Positions 15,959 to 23,955 of a DNA stretch of 64,000 nucleotides are shown here, piece by piece. Location of the stretch: the NCBI RefSeq assembly GCF_040546275.1, contig NZ_JBEPNO010000001.1, forward strand, positions 496,001-560,000. Reading direction: 5' to 3'. Below the pieces are notes generated by a model. That model had not been told where the DNA came from and did no database searches. It was given only the letters and a program-made list of their open reading frames with translations. Numbering within the stretch: position 1 is the stretch's first letter; every line of letters begins with the position of its first letter. A program made the position numbers and the translations under genes. This stretch comes from Nakamurella sp040546275 (GTDB lineage Bacteria > Actinomycetota > Actinomycetes > Mycobacteriales > Nakamurellaceae).

Positions 15959-16537
15959 ATGGCCGATTCGGCACGGGCCCGCAGACTGGCCAAGCGCATC
16001 GTCGCGATCGTCGCAACAGAGCTGGAACTCAAGGTCAAGGACCCGCGGCTGGCCATGACCACCGTGACGGCAGCTACCGTGACGCCGGACCTCCGCGAGG
16101 CCGTCGTGTTCTACACGGTCTACGGAGACGAGGAGGAAGTGGCCTCCACGGCAGTGGCCCTGGCCAGCGCCACGGGTGTGCTGCGCAGTGCTGTCGGCCG
16201 GGAAACCGGGATCAAATTCACCCCGACCCTGGCGTTCCGCCTCGACACCATTCCGGAGAACGCCCACCGCATCGACGATCTGATCGCCGCGGCCAAGGCC
16301 ACCGACGCTGCGGTGGCCTCGCAGGCAGCCGGTGCGCAGTACGCCGGTGATGCCGACCCGTACAAGGTTCCGCGGGAGCCCGAGGACGATGCGGACCTCG
16401 AGGACGATTCGGATCTCGACGATGCCGCGGATCTCGACAATGCCGAAGATCCGTCCCGTTCGTCGGAAATCGACGGTTCGCCCGCATTCGATGACGAGGA
16501 TGTCCCGGTCGCCGGATCCGGTCGCACCAGACCGTAA
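15959..16537 (+). CDS. rbfA: Ribosome-binding factor A with acidic C-terminal tail
   Basis: 30S maturation and cold-adaptation factor binding near the 16S 5' helix. ATG after AGAAGGAG (15945-15951). The KH-like RbfA fold covers residues ~1-115: ARRLAKRIVAIVATEL at the start, DPRLAMTTVTAATVTPDLREAVVFYTV, and the conserved FRLDTIPENAHRIDDLI. The remaining ~60 of 192 residues form an Asp/Glu-rich tail (EDDADLEDDSDLDD), longer than in most RbfA proteins. The upstream RimP also has such a tail. nrnA follows after about 220 bp. Confidence 0.94.
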   Translation: MADSARARRLAKRIVAIVATELELKVKDPRLAMTTVTAATVTPDLREAVVFYTVYGDEEEVASTAVALASATGVLRSAVGRETGIKFTPTLAFRLDTIPENAHRIDDLIAAAKATDAAVASQAAGAQYAGDADPYKVPREPEDDADLEDDSDLDDAADLDNAEDPSRSSEIDGSPAFDDEDVPVAGSGRTRP

Positions 16538-16761
16538 CGGCCGGCCGTCCGGTACCGACAGTCATCGGTCCTGGACGTTTCGTTCTGCGTTGGACGGGTG
16601 AGTACCAGGCACTCGGACCGTAGTACCGTTCTGGCAACGTTGTTCCGCCGTGCATCGCCCGTTCGACCCATGGCCGATCGCATGAATTCCCCCGATCCAG
16701 TGATGGCTGGATGGCACTACGTCACTGTGCGTGGTTCGTCGCAGTGGGTGAGGAGGTGTTG

Positions 16762-17838
16762 GTGACCAGGGCGACCACTTCTGGCTCGCGACGCATCGTC
16801 CGGGTCGCTACCTCCTCGAGCGGTGTCCCGGGTTCGGCGGATCTCGGCGTGCAGTCAGACCTCGCCGCTGCCTGCGATCTGATCCGCGCTGCCTCGAGCG
16901 TCGTGCTGCTGGCCCACGTCAGCCCGGATGCGGACGCGCTGGGCAGTGCCTTTGCCCTGGGTCTCGCGCTCGATGCGGCCGGCTGGGACGTCACGGTGGC
17001 CTTCTCCGAACCGTCGACGGTGCCGATGTCCCTTCGTGGTCTCCCCGGCCAGCGGTTGGTGAAGGGTGTCCAGGACGTACCGGAGCACCCTGATCTGGTC
17101 ATCTGTCTCGACGTCAACTCCCGGGAACGCCTGGGGAGTCTCGGTGCATTGCTCGAGACGGCCGGCGACAGCCTGGTGATCGATCATCACGCTTCCAACA
17201 CCCGCTTCGGCAGCAACCATCTGGTCGACATCGCTGCCGAGTCCACGACGGTTCTGGTGGCCGCCATGCTGGACCGGCTCGGTCTGCCGATCGACCGTGC
17301 CATTGCGGACAACATCTATGCCGGGTTGGCGACCGACACGGTCGGGTTCCGCTTCGCCTCGTCGGCGGCCCACCGACTCGCGGCACGACTCCTCGATGCC
17401 GGCGTGAACCCGGACGAGCTGATGCGGCCGATCACCGACCTGCATCCGTTCGGTTGGCTCGACATGCTGTCCTGGGTGCTCGGCTCGGCTGCTCTGGACC
17501 GGCAGGCGGCGGGTGGACGTGGGCTGGTCTCCACGGTCATCGGCCGCGGGATCGCGGTCGGCCTACGCCAGGAGGAGCTGGATTCGGTGATCGACATCCT
17601 CCGGACCGCCTCCGAAGCCCAGGTGGCTGCGGTGCTCAAGGAGACCTCGCCCGGTCAGTGGCAGGTCTCGCTGCGGTCCCGGCCGGGCCCGGCCCCGGAC
17701 GGCGCCTCGGTCCCCAGCGTCGACGTCGCCGCGGTCGCTAGCGAACTCGGCGGCGGCGGCCATGTCCGCGCGGCCGGGTTCGGCTTCGACGGAACCGCCG
17801 ACGATGCGCTCGCCGCGTTGGTCGCCGCACTGGCGTGA
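16762..17838 (+). CDS. nrnA: DHH/DHHA1 phosphoesterase (NrnA-like nanoRNase/pAp phosphatase)
   Basis: Degrades short oligoribonucleotides and dephosphorylates pAp or cyclic-dinucleotide products with manganese. I start at GTG 16762, five bases after GAGGAGG (16750-16756); the frame is open to 16711 without a ribosome site. The product has 358 residues. N-terminal DHH domain: HVSPDADALGSA (normally HxxPDGDALGS, so Ala replaces Gly), VICLDVNSRERLG and the signature VIDHHASN. C-terminal DHHA1 domain ends in GGGGHVRAAGF. Position downstream of rbfA is conserved in actinobacteria. In many relatives a MATE-type gene follows; here a GntR regulator does. Confidence 0.93.
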   Translation: MTRATTSGSRRIVRVATSSSGVPGSADLGVQSDLAAACDLIRAASSVVLLAHVSPDADALGSAFALGLALDAAGWDVTVAFSEPSTVPMSLRGLPGQRLVKGVQDVPEHPDLVICLDVNSRERLGSLGALLETAGDSLVIDHHASNTRFGSNHLVDIAAESTTVLVAAMLDRLGLPIDRAIADNIYAGLATDTVGFRFASSAAHRLAARLLDAGVNPDELMRPITDLHPFGWLDMLSWVLGSAALDRQAAGGRGLVSTVIGRGIAVGLRQEELDSVIDILRTASEAQVAAVLKETSPGQWQVSLRSRPGPAPDGASVPSVDVAAVASELGGGGHVRAAGFGFDGTADDALAALVAALA

Positions 17839-17893
17839 GTCCGGGTCGCACCGATTTGATTCCGGCGGCCTGAACCCGCAGGATAGATACATC

Positions 17894-18553
17894 ATGGATG
17901 CATCAGGTGTACAGGTCTCTGCCGCAGAGCGGGTGTACCAGCACGTACGCACGGGCATCCTCACCCGGCGGTTCGCCGACAACGATCTGCTGGCCGAGGG
18001 TCGGATCGCCGAGGAGATTGCTGTTTCCCGCACGCCGGTCCGCGAGGCTCTGCTCAGGTTGGAAGCGGAGGGCATGGTGCGCCTGCTGCCGAAACGCGGC
18101 GCCCTGGTGTTGCCCGTCAGCGCCCAGGAGTGGCGGGACGTGCTGTCCACCCGTGAACTGGTCGAGACCTACTGCGTCACCCAGGTGATCGACGGTGGGC
18201 GAGCGCCGATGCTGACCACCCGGCTGGAGGCGGCTGTCCAGGGCGTGGAGCAGGCAGCGAGGGCGAAGGACGTCGCGGCCTACGTGTCGGCCGACCGGGA
18301 TTTCCACGCCACCATCGTCGCGGCCGCCGGCAACAACATCCTGGATCGGCTCTACTCCTCGCTCCGCGACCGGCAGCTGCGGATGGGCGCGGCGAACCTG
18401 TTCGCCGCCGGGGGTCTCGACGACCCGATCCGCATCAATCGCACCATTGCCGACCACCGCGGGATCGCCGATGCGATCGCCCGCGAAGACCGCGAAGCCG
18501 CCGTCCGCCTGACCATCGAGCACCTGGCGACGGCCGCCCGAAGTCTGGCGTGA
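17894..18553 (+). CDS. GntR-family (FCD) transcriptional regulator
   Basis: DNA-binding repressor or activator of the FadR/FCD subgroup. ATG at 17894 gives 219 residues; the frame stays open upstream into nrnA but without similarity. The N-terminal winged helix contains GILTRRFADNDLLAEG and SRTPVREALLRLEAEGMV, the recognition-helix signature. The C-terminal FCD helical domain has the metal-binding pattern D..H...H: DRDFHATIVAAAGN and the distal DHRGIADAI. It starts 55 bp after nrnA and ends 7 bp before the MFS gene, so it probably controls that transporter. Ligand unknown, possibly a small carboxylate. Confidence 0.9.
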   Translation: MDASGVQVSAAERVYQHVRTGILTRRFADNDLLAEGRIAEEIAVSRTPVREALLRLEAEGMVRLLPKRGALVLPVSAQEWRDVLSTRELVETYCVTQVIDGGRAPMLTTRLEAAVQGVEQAARAKDVAAYVSADRDFHATIVAAAGNNILDRLYSSLRDRQLRMGAANLFAAGGLDDPIRINRTIADHRGIADAIAREDREAAVRLTIEHLATAARSLA

Positions 18554-18560
18554 ACACCTG

Positions 18561-20057
18561 ATGGCACCTCCACCCGAAGACACCGTCCTCACCGCCGAAA
18601 CACCGACCGCCGAAAGGTCCGCTGTGCCAAGCGCCGGTTCCACCGCCCCCGCTCCGACCACCGTGACGTATCCCGCCAAGGCCCCCGGCAAGTCGTGGTT
18701 GGTGTGGGGTATCGGAGCCGGTGTCTACGTGCTGGCCGTCTTCCACCGCAGCACCCTCGGCGTCGCCGGCCCGCTGGCCGCAGAACGACTGCACCTCTCC
18801 GCGGCGCAGCTGTCGTCGTTCGTCATGCTGCAGCTGGCGGTCTACGCGATCATGCAGGTGCCGACCGGGATCATGGTCGATCGGTTCGGACCGCGGCGGA
18901 TGCTGCTGGCCGCGACGCTGACCATGGGAACCGGGCAGCTGCTGTTCGCGTTCCTCGGTGGGTACGTCCCGGCCCTGCTCGCCCGCGGTCTGCTCGGCTG
19001 CGGCGATGCGATGACCTACATCTCGGTGTTGCGCCTGGTGGCCGGCTGGTTCCCGGCGCGTCGGTACGCGGTACTCACCAGCTTCACCGCGCTGGCCGGC
19101 TCGATCGGCAACATCGTCGCCACGCTGCCGCTGACCGGGCTGCTGCACACCCTCGGCTGGGGTCCGACGTTCGGTATCGCCGGCGGGCTGTCGATCGCCT
19201 ACGCGGTGCTGCTGTTCCGCCCGGCGACCGCGGCGCCGTTCCGCGCCGCCGAGGAACGGGCCGCGACCGGGCCGGTGGCCGGACGAAGGGTCTGGACCGA
19301 GGTCAAGAGTGCCTGGCGGCTGCCGTCGGGGCGGCTCGGATTCTGGGTCCACTTCACGTGCATGGCCGGTCCGACGACGTTCGCGACGCTGTGGGGCTTT
19401 CCGTATCTGACGCAGGGCCTCGGGTACGCCACCGGAGTGGCCTCGTCGCTGATGCTGGTGCTGGTGCTCGGCGGGGTACTGGCCAACCTCGCGGTCGGCC
19501 AGATCGTCGGGCGCCGACCCGAGGTCCGCACCCCGATGGCGGTCGTCGTATGCCTGCTGGCCATCCTGGCCTGGTTGACGCTGATCGTCTGGCCGGGTGG
19601 CAGGCCGCCGTTCGCGGTTGTGCTGGTGGTCGTGTTCGTCTTCTCCCTCAGCGGGCCGACGTCGGCCGTGGCGTTCATGCTGGCGCGTGACTACAACCCG
19701 CGGCATCGGATCTCCACTGCGACCGGAATGGTGAACATCGGCGGGTTCTGCGGCGCCGTGCTCGGGATCTTCCTGGTCGGTCAGATCCTCGATCTGATGG
19801 AGCCCACCGGTTCGGTGCATTCGGTCCAGGCGTTCCGGTTCGCCTTCAGCTCGTTGATCGTGGTGACCGCCTTCGGGCTGACCCGCATGTTGACCTGGTG
19901 GCTGCGGACCAGGGCGATGGTGTTGCTGGCGGCCGCCCGCGGCGAGGAGGTTCCGGTGCATCTGCACGTCCACCGCTGGGAGCTGGTCGACGAGGCCGAA
20001 CTGGCCAGGGAGGCCGAACGGTCGCGGGCCAACCGGTCGACCGGGGACGACGACTGA
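18561..20057 (+). CDS. MFS transporter
   Basis: Twelve-segment major facilitator membrane protein of 498 residues. A Pro/Ala/Thr-rich cytoplasmic N-terminus (~1-45) is followed by a first helix at ~46-66. The loop 2-3 signature is GIMVDRFGPRRMLLAA. A central cytoplasmic loop follows helix six (~RPATAAPFRAAEERAA), and the C-terminal tail (~465-498) is charged. Resemblance is to the nitrate/sugar-phosphate-like MFS proteins with unknown substrate. It lies 7 bp after the GntR gene, and its stop overlaps the truB ATG (TGATG), an unusual coupling to a tRNA-modification gene that is probably positional only. Confidence 0.9.
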   Translation: MAPPPEDTVLTAETPTAERSAVPSAGSTAPAPTTVTYPAKAPGKSWLVWGIGAGVYVLAVFHRSTLGVAGPLAAERLHLSAAQLSSFVMLQLAVYAIMQVPTGIMVDRFGPRRMLLAATLTMGTGQLLFAFLGGYVPALLARGLLGCGDAMTYISVLRLVAGWFPARRYAVLTSFTALAGSIGNIVATLPLTGLLHTLGWGPTFGIAGGLSIAYAVLLFRPATAAPFRAAEERAATGPVAGRRVWTEVKSAWRLPSGRLGFWVHFTCMAGPTTFATLWGFPYLTQGLGYATGVASSLMLVLVLGGVLANLAVGQIVGRRPEVRTPMAVVVCLLAILAWLTLIVWPGGRPPFAVVLVVVFVFSLSGPTSAVAFMLARDYNPRHRISTATGMVNIGGFCGAVLGIFLVGQILDLMEPTGSVHSVQAFRFAFSSLIVVTAFGLTRMLTWWLRTRAMVLLAAARGEEVPVHLHVHRWELVDEAELAREAERSRANRSTGDDD

Positions 20058-21013
20058 TGGCGGGCGACGCAATCCCGCCCGGTGGCGGACTGCTGTTGGT
20101 GGACAAGCCGTCCGGCTGCACCTCTCATGACGTGGTCGGGCGCCTGCGCCAAGTCCTGCGCACCCGCCGCATCGGCCACGCGGGCACCCTGGACCCGATG
20201 GCGACCGGGCTGCTGGTGGTGGCCGTCGAGCGGTCGACCAAGCTGCTCGGACATCTGGCGCTGACCGACAAGACCTACCTGGCGACCATCCGGCTGGGGC
20301 AGTCGACCACCACCGATGACGCCGAAGGCGACGTGGTCGGCGCTGCGTCGGAGTCGGCGGTGCTCGGTGTCGCGGACGAAGGGATCCTGGCCGGCATCGC
20401 GGCGCTGACCGGCCCGATCCTGCAGGTCCCGAGTTCGGTGTCCGCCATCAAGGTGGACGGCAAGCGCGCGTACGAACTGGTCAGGGCGGGGGAGGAGGTC
20501 GAGCTCAAGGCGCGTCCGGTCACCATCTCGCGTTTCGACCTGCTGTCCCCGGCCCGTCGACTGTCGGGATCCATCGATCTCGACGTGTTGGTGGCGTGCA
20601 CCACCGGGACGTACATCCGGTCGCTGGCCAGGGATCTCGGCGTTGCGCTCGGCATCGGCGGGCACCTGTCCGCACTGCGCCGCACCACTGTAGGACCGTT
20701 CGACGTGAGCGATTCCGTGGACGTCTACGGTCCCGACGGAGTTCCGCCGCGCGGTCAAGCCCGGGTGGAGGTGCCGCCGGAATTCAGCGATGCAGTGGCT
20801 GCTGCGATCATCCCGGCGGCCGACGCCGTCCGCAACGCCTTTGCCGTGCGCACCGTCGATGCGGCGCTGGCCGGCGACATGCGTCACGGGCGGCCCATTC
20901 CCGGCATCGGGATACCCGGTACCTACGGGCTCTTCGAGGAACGCGACCTGCTGGCCTTGGTCGAGGAGTCCGGCGGCCTTGCCCGGCCGCGTCTGGTCTG
21001 GGACCCGGCCTGA
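20057..21013 (+). CDS. truB: tRNA pseudouridine-55 synthase
   Basis: Makes pseudouridine at position 55 of the T-arm in tRNAs. The ATG at 20057 overlaps the MFS stop by one base; product 318 residues. Core motifs: LLLVDKPSGCTSHDVV (motif I), the catalytic Asp segment RIGHAGTLDPMATGLL, KTYLATIRLG, the substrate-binding VSAIKVDGKRAYELVRAG and CTTGTYIRSLARDLG. A C-terminal PUA-like region is present. In most actinobacteria ribF follows immediately; here a ~0.5-kb minus-strand islet lies between. Confidence 0.96.
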   Translation: MAGDAIPPGGGLLLVDKPSGCTSHDVVGRLRQVLRTRRIGHAGTLDPMATGLLVVAVERSTKLLGHLALTDKTYLATIRLGQSTTTDDAEGDVVGAASESAVLGVADEGILAGIAALTGPILQVPSSVSAIKVDGKRAYELVRAGEEVELKARPVTISRFDLLSPARRLSGSIDLDVLVACTTGTYIRSLARDLGVALGIGGHLSALRRTTVGPFDVSDSVDVYGPDGVPPRGQARVEVPPEFSDAVAAAIIPAADAVRNAFAVRTVDAALAGDMRHGRPIPGIGIPGTYGLFEERDLLALVEESGGLARPRLVWDPA

Positions 21014-21511
21014 TCAGGCGCGCGTGATCGACCAGGTCCCGTCGGCGACGATCTCCACGTATGCAGGCACATCGATCGGTCGAACACCGTTGTAGTTGCC
21101 GATCTCGTTGACGATGAGGTCCCCGAATTGGCTACCAGGTGTGTAGCTCTCGACGATGAAGTTACTGGTTCCGGTGTGCTTCAAACGGAAGTTCGCACCT
21201 GAGCCGAGGTAGATGGCGTCGTCACCTGATCCGCTGGTACGTGTGGATGACCGGAGCGTTGAAGCAGGCTCGACCTTCACCGACCAAGCTGCATCAGCCT
21301 GGATGGTGAGCTGGGTGGTGCGGTCTCCGGTCATGTCGACCAGCTGCCTTCCGGTATAGCTCCCGACTGCGTTGACCAGCAACGAATCCTCGTAGCCGCC
21401 GTTGCCCTCGACGATGAAGTTGCTGGTGCAGGCTGCGCAACTGATGGTGAGCAGCGCGGGCACGTCGCCGGTGTCGATGCGCACCACGTTGTCACCGGAA
21501 CCGCCGTACAC
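21014..21511 (-). CDS. Beta-rich two-repeat hypothetical protein, probably N-terminally truncated
   Basis: Product of 165 residues, GTG start as drawn. It contains two related ~85-residue units, each with a GSGD...TSNFIVE...VN..G.Y.G...D pattern and ending in W-S-V/I. This suggests two copies of a beta-sandwich module of an extracellular protein. The frame is closed by a stop six codons upstream of the chosen start. No signal peptide is present, although an ATG with a GAGGG-type site lies in another frame at 21527 and could be the original start. Base composition is visibly lower in GC than truB and ribF on either side, and it ends exactly at the truB stop. Likely a remnant of transferred DNA; function unknown. 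Confidence 0.45.
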   Translation of the reverse strand: MYGGSGDNVVRIDTGDVPALLTISCAACTSNFIVEGNGGYEDSLLVNAVGSYTGRQLVDMTGDRTTQLTIQADAAWSVKVEPASTLRSSTRTSGSGDDAIYLGSGANFRLKHTGTSNFIVESYTPGSQFGDLIVNEIGNYNGVRPIDVPAYVEIVADGTWSITRA

Positions 21512-21708
21512 GTCTGAAAACGCTCATTATCCCTCGTTCCACTCTGTGAGACGGCGATCGGTGTCATCCCCCCAGACGGGTGGATGCAGAAAGTAGCTCT
21601 GCAAAGCCAGAAGGTAAAGAGTCTCCCATGGAACCCGTCGAGCAGGGCGTGGCACGCTGTAGACGGCGGGCGCGGGCGCACCGGCCGGGTTCAGGAGAGG
21701 GTGATCGC

Positions 21709-22647
21709 GTGGAGCGTTGGCGCGGAGTCGATGAAATACCCCCCGGTTGGGGGCGGTGCGTGCTGACCATCGGAGTGTTCGATGGTCTTCACCGCGGGCA
21801 CCAGGAGCTGGTGCACGCCTGCGTGACCAAGGCCAAGGAACTGGGCCTGCCGGCCGTCATGATGACGTTCGACCCCCATCCGGCCGAGGTGGTCCGCCCC
21901 GGCAGTCATCCCGCCGAACTGATCACGCTGCGCCGCAAGGCCGAACTGGCCGCCGAGCTCGGGATCGACGTTTTGATGGTGCTGCCGTTCACCCCGGCCA
22001 TGGCATCGACCGATCCGCAGGCATTCGTCCACGACGTGATCGTCGACAGCCTGCATGCCGCCTGCGTCGTGGTGGGGGAGAACTTCCGCTTCGGCCATCG
22101 GGGCGCCGGCGATCTGGACCTGCTGCGCACGCTGGGAGCGCGGTTCGGGTTCACCGCGGTCGGTGTCGGCCTCGTCTCCAAGGACACGCTGACGGTGACG
22201 TCCACGCTGGTGCGGGCGTCGGTCGGCGCCGGCGATGTGCACGCTGCGGCGCAGGCGCTCGGCCGGTCCCATCGGGTCGAGGGTGTCGTCGTCCACGGAG
22301 ACGGCCGCGGCGGCAGCGAGCTCGGCTATCCGACCGCCAACCTCGACGTCACACCGCACGGCGCGATCCCGGCCGACGGCGTCTACGCGGGCTGGTTCGT
22401 ATTGGGGGACAGGCGATCTCCGGCGGCGATCTCGATCGGCTCCAACCCGACGTTCTCGGGACGGGTCCGGACGGTGGAGGCGTTCGTCCTGGACGGCGGC
22501 GCCAACTTCTACGGCCGCCGGGTCGCCCTCGACTTCGTCGAACGTCTGCGCGCAACGATCAAGTACGACTCGGTCGACGCCCTGATCGAGCAGATCGGTC
22601 TCGACGTCGAGCAGACGAGGCAGATCCTGGAGCGTGCTGGTTCGTGA
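21709..22647 (+). CDS. ribF: Bifunctional riboflavin kinase/FAD synthetase
   Basis: Phosphorylates riboflavin to FMN and adenylylates FMN to FAD. The GTG at 21709 follows AGGAGAGG (21693-21700) with eight bases spacing and gives the actinobacterial start (M)ERWRGVDEIPPGWGRCVL; the open frame to 21580 is not family-like. 312 residues. The N-terminal nucleotidyl-transferase domain has VFDGLHRGHQ and the distal VVVGENFRFGHRGAG. The C-terminal flavokinase domain has GSELGYPTANL and ADGVYAGWFV. The stop overlaps the GTG of the following serine hydrolase gene. Confidence 0.95.
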   Translation: MERWRGVDEIPPGWGRCVLTIGVFDGLHRGHQELVHACVTKAKELGLPAVMMTFDPHPAEVVRPGSHPAELITLRRKAELAAELGIDVLMVLPFTPAMASTDPQAFVHDVIVDSLHAACVVVGENFRFGHRGAGDLDLLRTLGARFGFTAVGVGLVSKDTLTVTSTLVRASVGAGDVHAAAQALGRSHRVEGVVVHGDGRGGSELGYPTANLDVTPHGAIPADGVYAGWFVLGDRRSPAAISIGSNPTFSGRVRTVEAFVLDGGANFYGRRVALDFVERLRATIKYDSVDALIEQIGLDVEQTRQILERAGS

Positions 22648-23432
22648 CCTCGGTCCGCTGGTCGATCAGCCTGCGTGACGCGGACTCTGACGCGGTCCTT
22701 CTCGAGGAGAACGCCGACGAGGTGCTCAAGACCGCGAGCATCGGCAAGATCCTGCTGCTGTTCCGGATCGCCGAACTGCTCGAGCGCGGCGATCTGACGC
22801 CGGACGAGCCCCTGACCCGAACACCCGATGATGCGGTGGCCGACTCCGGCATCTGGCAGTACCTGGGCGTCGATGCCCTCTCCGTCGGCGATCTTTGTGA
22901 ATTGGTCGGAATGACCAGCGACAACCTGGCCACGAACGTGTTGCTGCGCCGGGTCGGTCTCGCCGGGGTGGCCTCGAGTGCAGCACGACGCGGGATGACG
23001 GTCACCGCCCTGCACGACCGGGTCCGCGACGTCCGGGGGCCGCAGCACCCGGCCACCCTGTCCACCGGAAGCGCCGCCGAACTGGCTGGGTTGATGGCCG
23101 CTCTGCATCGCGGCGTCCGCGCTGGTGACACGGTGTCCGGACACGTGTACGGCTGGCTCGGCAAGGGCATGGATCTGTCCCAGGTAGCGTCCGGTTGGGG
23201 ACTGGACCCGCTGGCGCACCTTGGCGAGAACCTGGGTCTGTCGGTGGTGAACAAGACCGGCACCGATAGCGGCGTGCGGGCCGAGATCGGACTGCTGACC
23301 ACGCCGTCGAGGACCGTCGCCTACGCGGTCCTGGCCAACTGGGATGACGACGCAGAGCCGCAGGCCAGACATGACGTGCTCGCGCGGCAGCGCGAACTCG
23401 GACTGTCCGTCGCGGGTGCTGCGCGCTGGTAA
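22644..23432 (+). CDS. Class A beta-lactamase-fold serine hydrolase, cytoplasmic
   Basis: GTG start overlapping the ribF stop (GTGA), with GGAGCG upstream. The 262-residue product keeps the penicillin-recognising triad motifs: SIGK (S32, K35), SDN (92-94) and KTG (204-206). It lacks a signal peptide and I cannot find the ExxLN motif carrying the deacylating Glu of true class A beta-lactamases. It is therefore more likely a cytoplasmic esterase or amidase than a resistance enzyme. It is co-transcribed with ribF and followed by rpsO. Substrate unknown. Confidence 0.82.
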   Translation: MTSVRWSISLRDADSDAVLLEENADEVLKTASIGKILLLFRIAELLERGDLTPDEPLTRTPDDAVADSGIWQYLGVDALSVGDLCELVGMTSDNLATNVLLRRVGLAGVASSAARRGMTVTALHDRVRDVRGPQHPATLSTGSAAELAGLMAALHRGVRAGDTVSGHVYGWLGKGMDLSQVASGWGLDPLAHLGENLGLSVVNKTGTDSGVRAEIGLLTTPSRTVAYAVLANWDDDAEPQARHDVLARQRELGLSVAGAARW

Positions 23433-23435
23433 ACT
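23430..23435 (+). promoter_or_regulatory. Candidate -10 of rpsO
   Basis: TAAACT overlapping the stop of the serine hydrolase gene, giving rpsO a ~100-base leader. The downstream ATTGGGTCCGGC resembles the sequence after the ylxR -10 at 12141. No clear -35. Confidence 0.4.
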
Positions 23436-23545
23436 TACCGATTGGGTCCGGCCTCAGTCCGTGGCGGCCGGCACCGTCATCCCCCCGGCGCATCCTCGTC
23501 CGGTGCGGGCAGTGCACGTGACAGAACCACACAGGGAGCACCACA

Positions 23546-23815
23546 GTGGCTTTGACCACCGATCAGAAGAAGACCATCCTGGCCGAGTACGGCCTGCACG
23601 AGACCGACACCGGCTCGGCAGAGGCCCAGGTGGCCATGCTCACCAAGAGGATCTCGGATCTCACCGAGCACCTCAAGGAGCACAAGCACGATCACCACAC
23701 CCGCCGGGGCCTGCTGGCCCTCGTCGGCAAGCGCCGTCGGCTGCTCCGCTACCTGCAGAACATCGACATCGCACGCTACCGCTCGCTGATCGAGCGGCTC
23801 GGCCTGCGCCGCTAG
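23546..23815 (+). CDS. rpsO: 30S ribosomal protein S15
   Basis: Primary 16S rRNA-binding protein of the small subunit platform, 89 residues, exactly the family length. GTG start after GGGAGCACCAC. The family motifs TGSAEAQVAMLTKRI, HLKEHKHDHHTRRGLLALVGKRRRLL and YLQNIDIARYRSLIERLGLRR are intact. In many bacteria S15 represses its own mRNA through the leader; the ~100-base leader here could serve this but no specific structure was resolved. Next to pnp, as in most bacteria. Confidence 0.98.
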   Translation: MALTTDQKKTILAEYGLHETDTGSAEAQVAMLTKRISDLTEHLKEHKHDHHTRRGLLALVGKRRRLLRYLQNIDIARYRSLIERLGLRR

Positions 23816-23822
23816 CGCAACC

Positions 23823-23860
23823 ACGTCAGGGGAGTGCCCACCAGGGCCCTCCCCTGACGT
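23823..23860 (+). terminator. Perfect hairpin between rpsO and pnp
   Basis: Arms ACGTCAGGGGAG (23823-23834) and its exact complement (23849-23860), 12 bp, with a 14-base loop, beginning seven bases after the rpsO stop. No T-run follows. It may end rpsO transcription or be an RNase processing site upstream of pnp, as known for the E. coli rpsO-pnp region. Confidence 0.75.
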
Positions 23861-23955
23861 GCACCTGCACCACCGCGGTAGAACCGGGCACCGATGTCCG
23901 GACGCGGAGCAACACCCCCCTCGGCCTACGAGGCCGGGGACAAAAGAGGAGACAC

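Noticed and set aside
18435..20072. Minus-strand open frame of 545 codons opposite the MFS gene
   Set aside because: Translation is His/Arg/Pro/Gly-rich noise; the MFS gene is supported by membrane segments.
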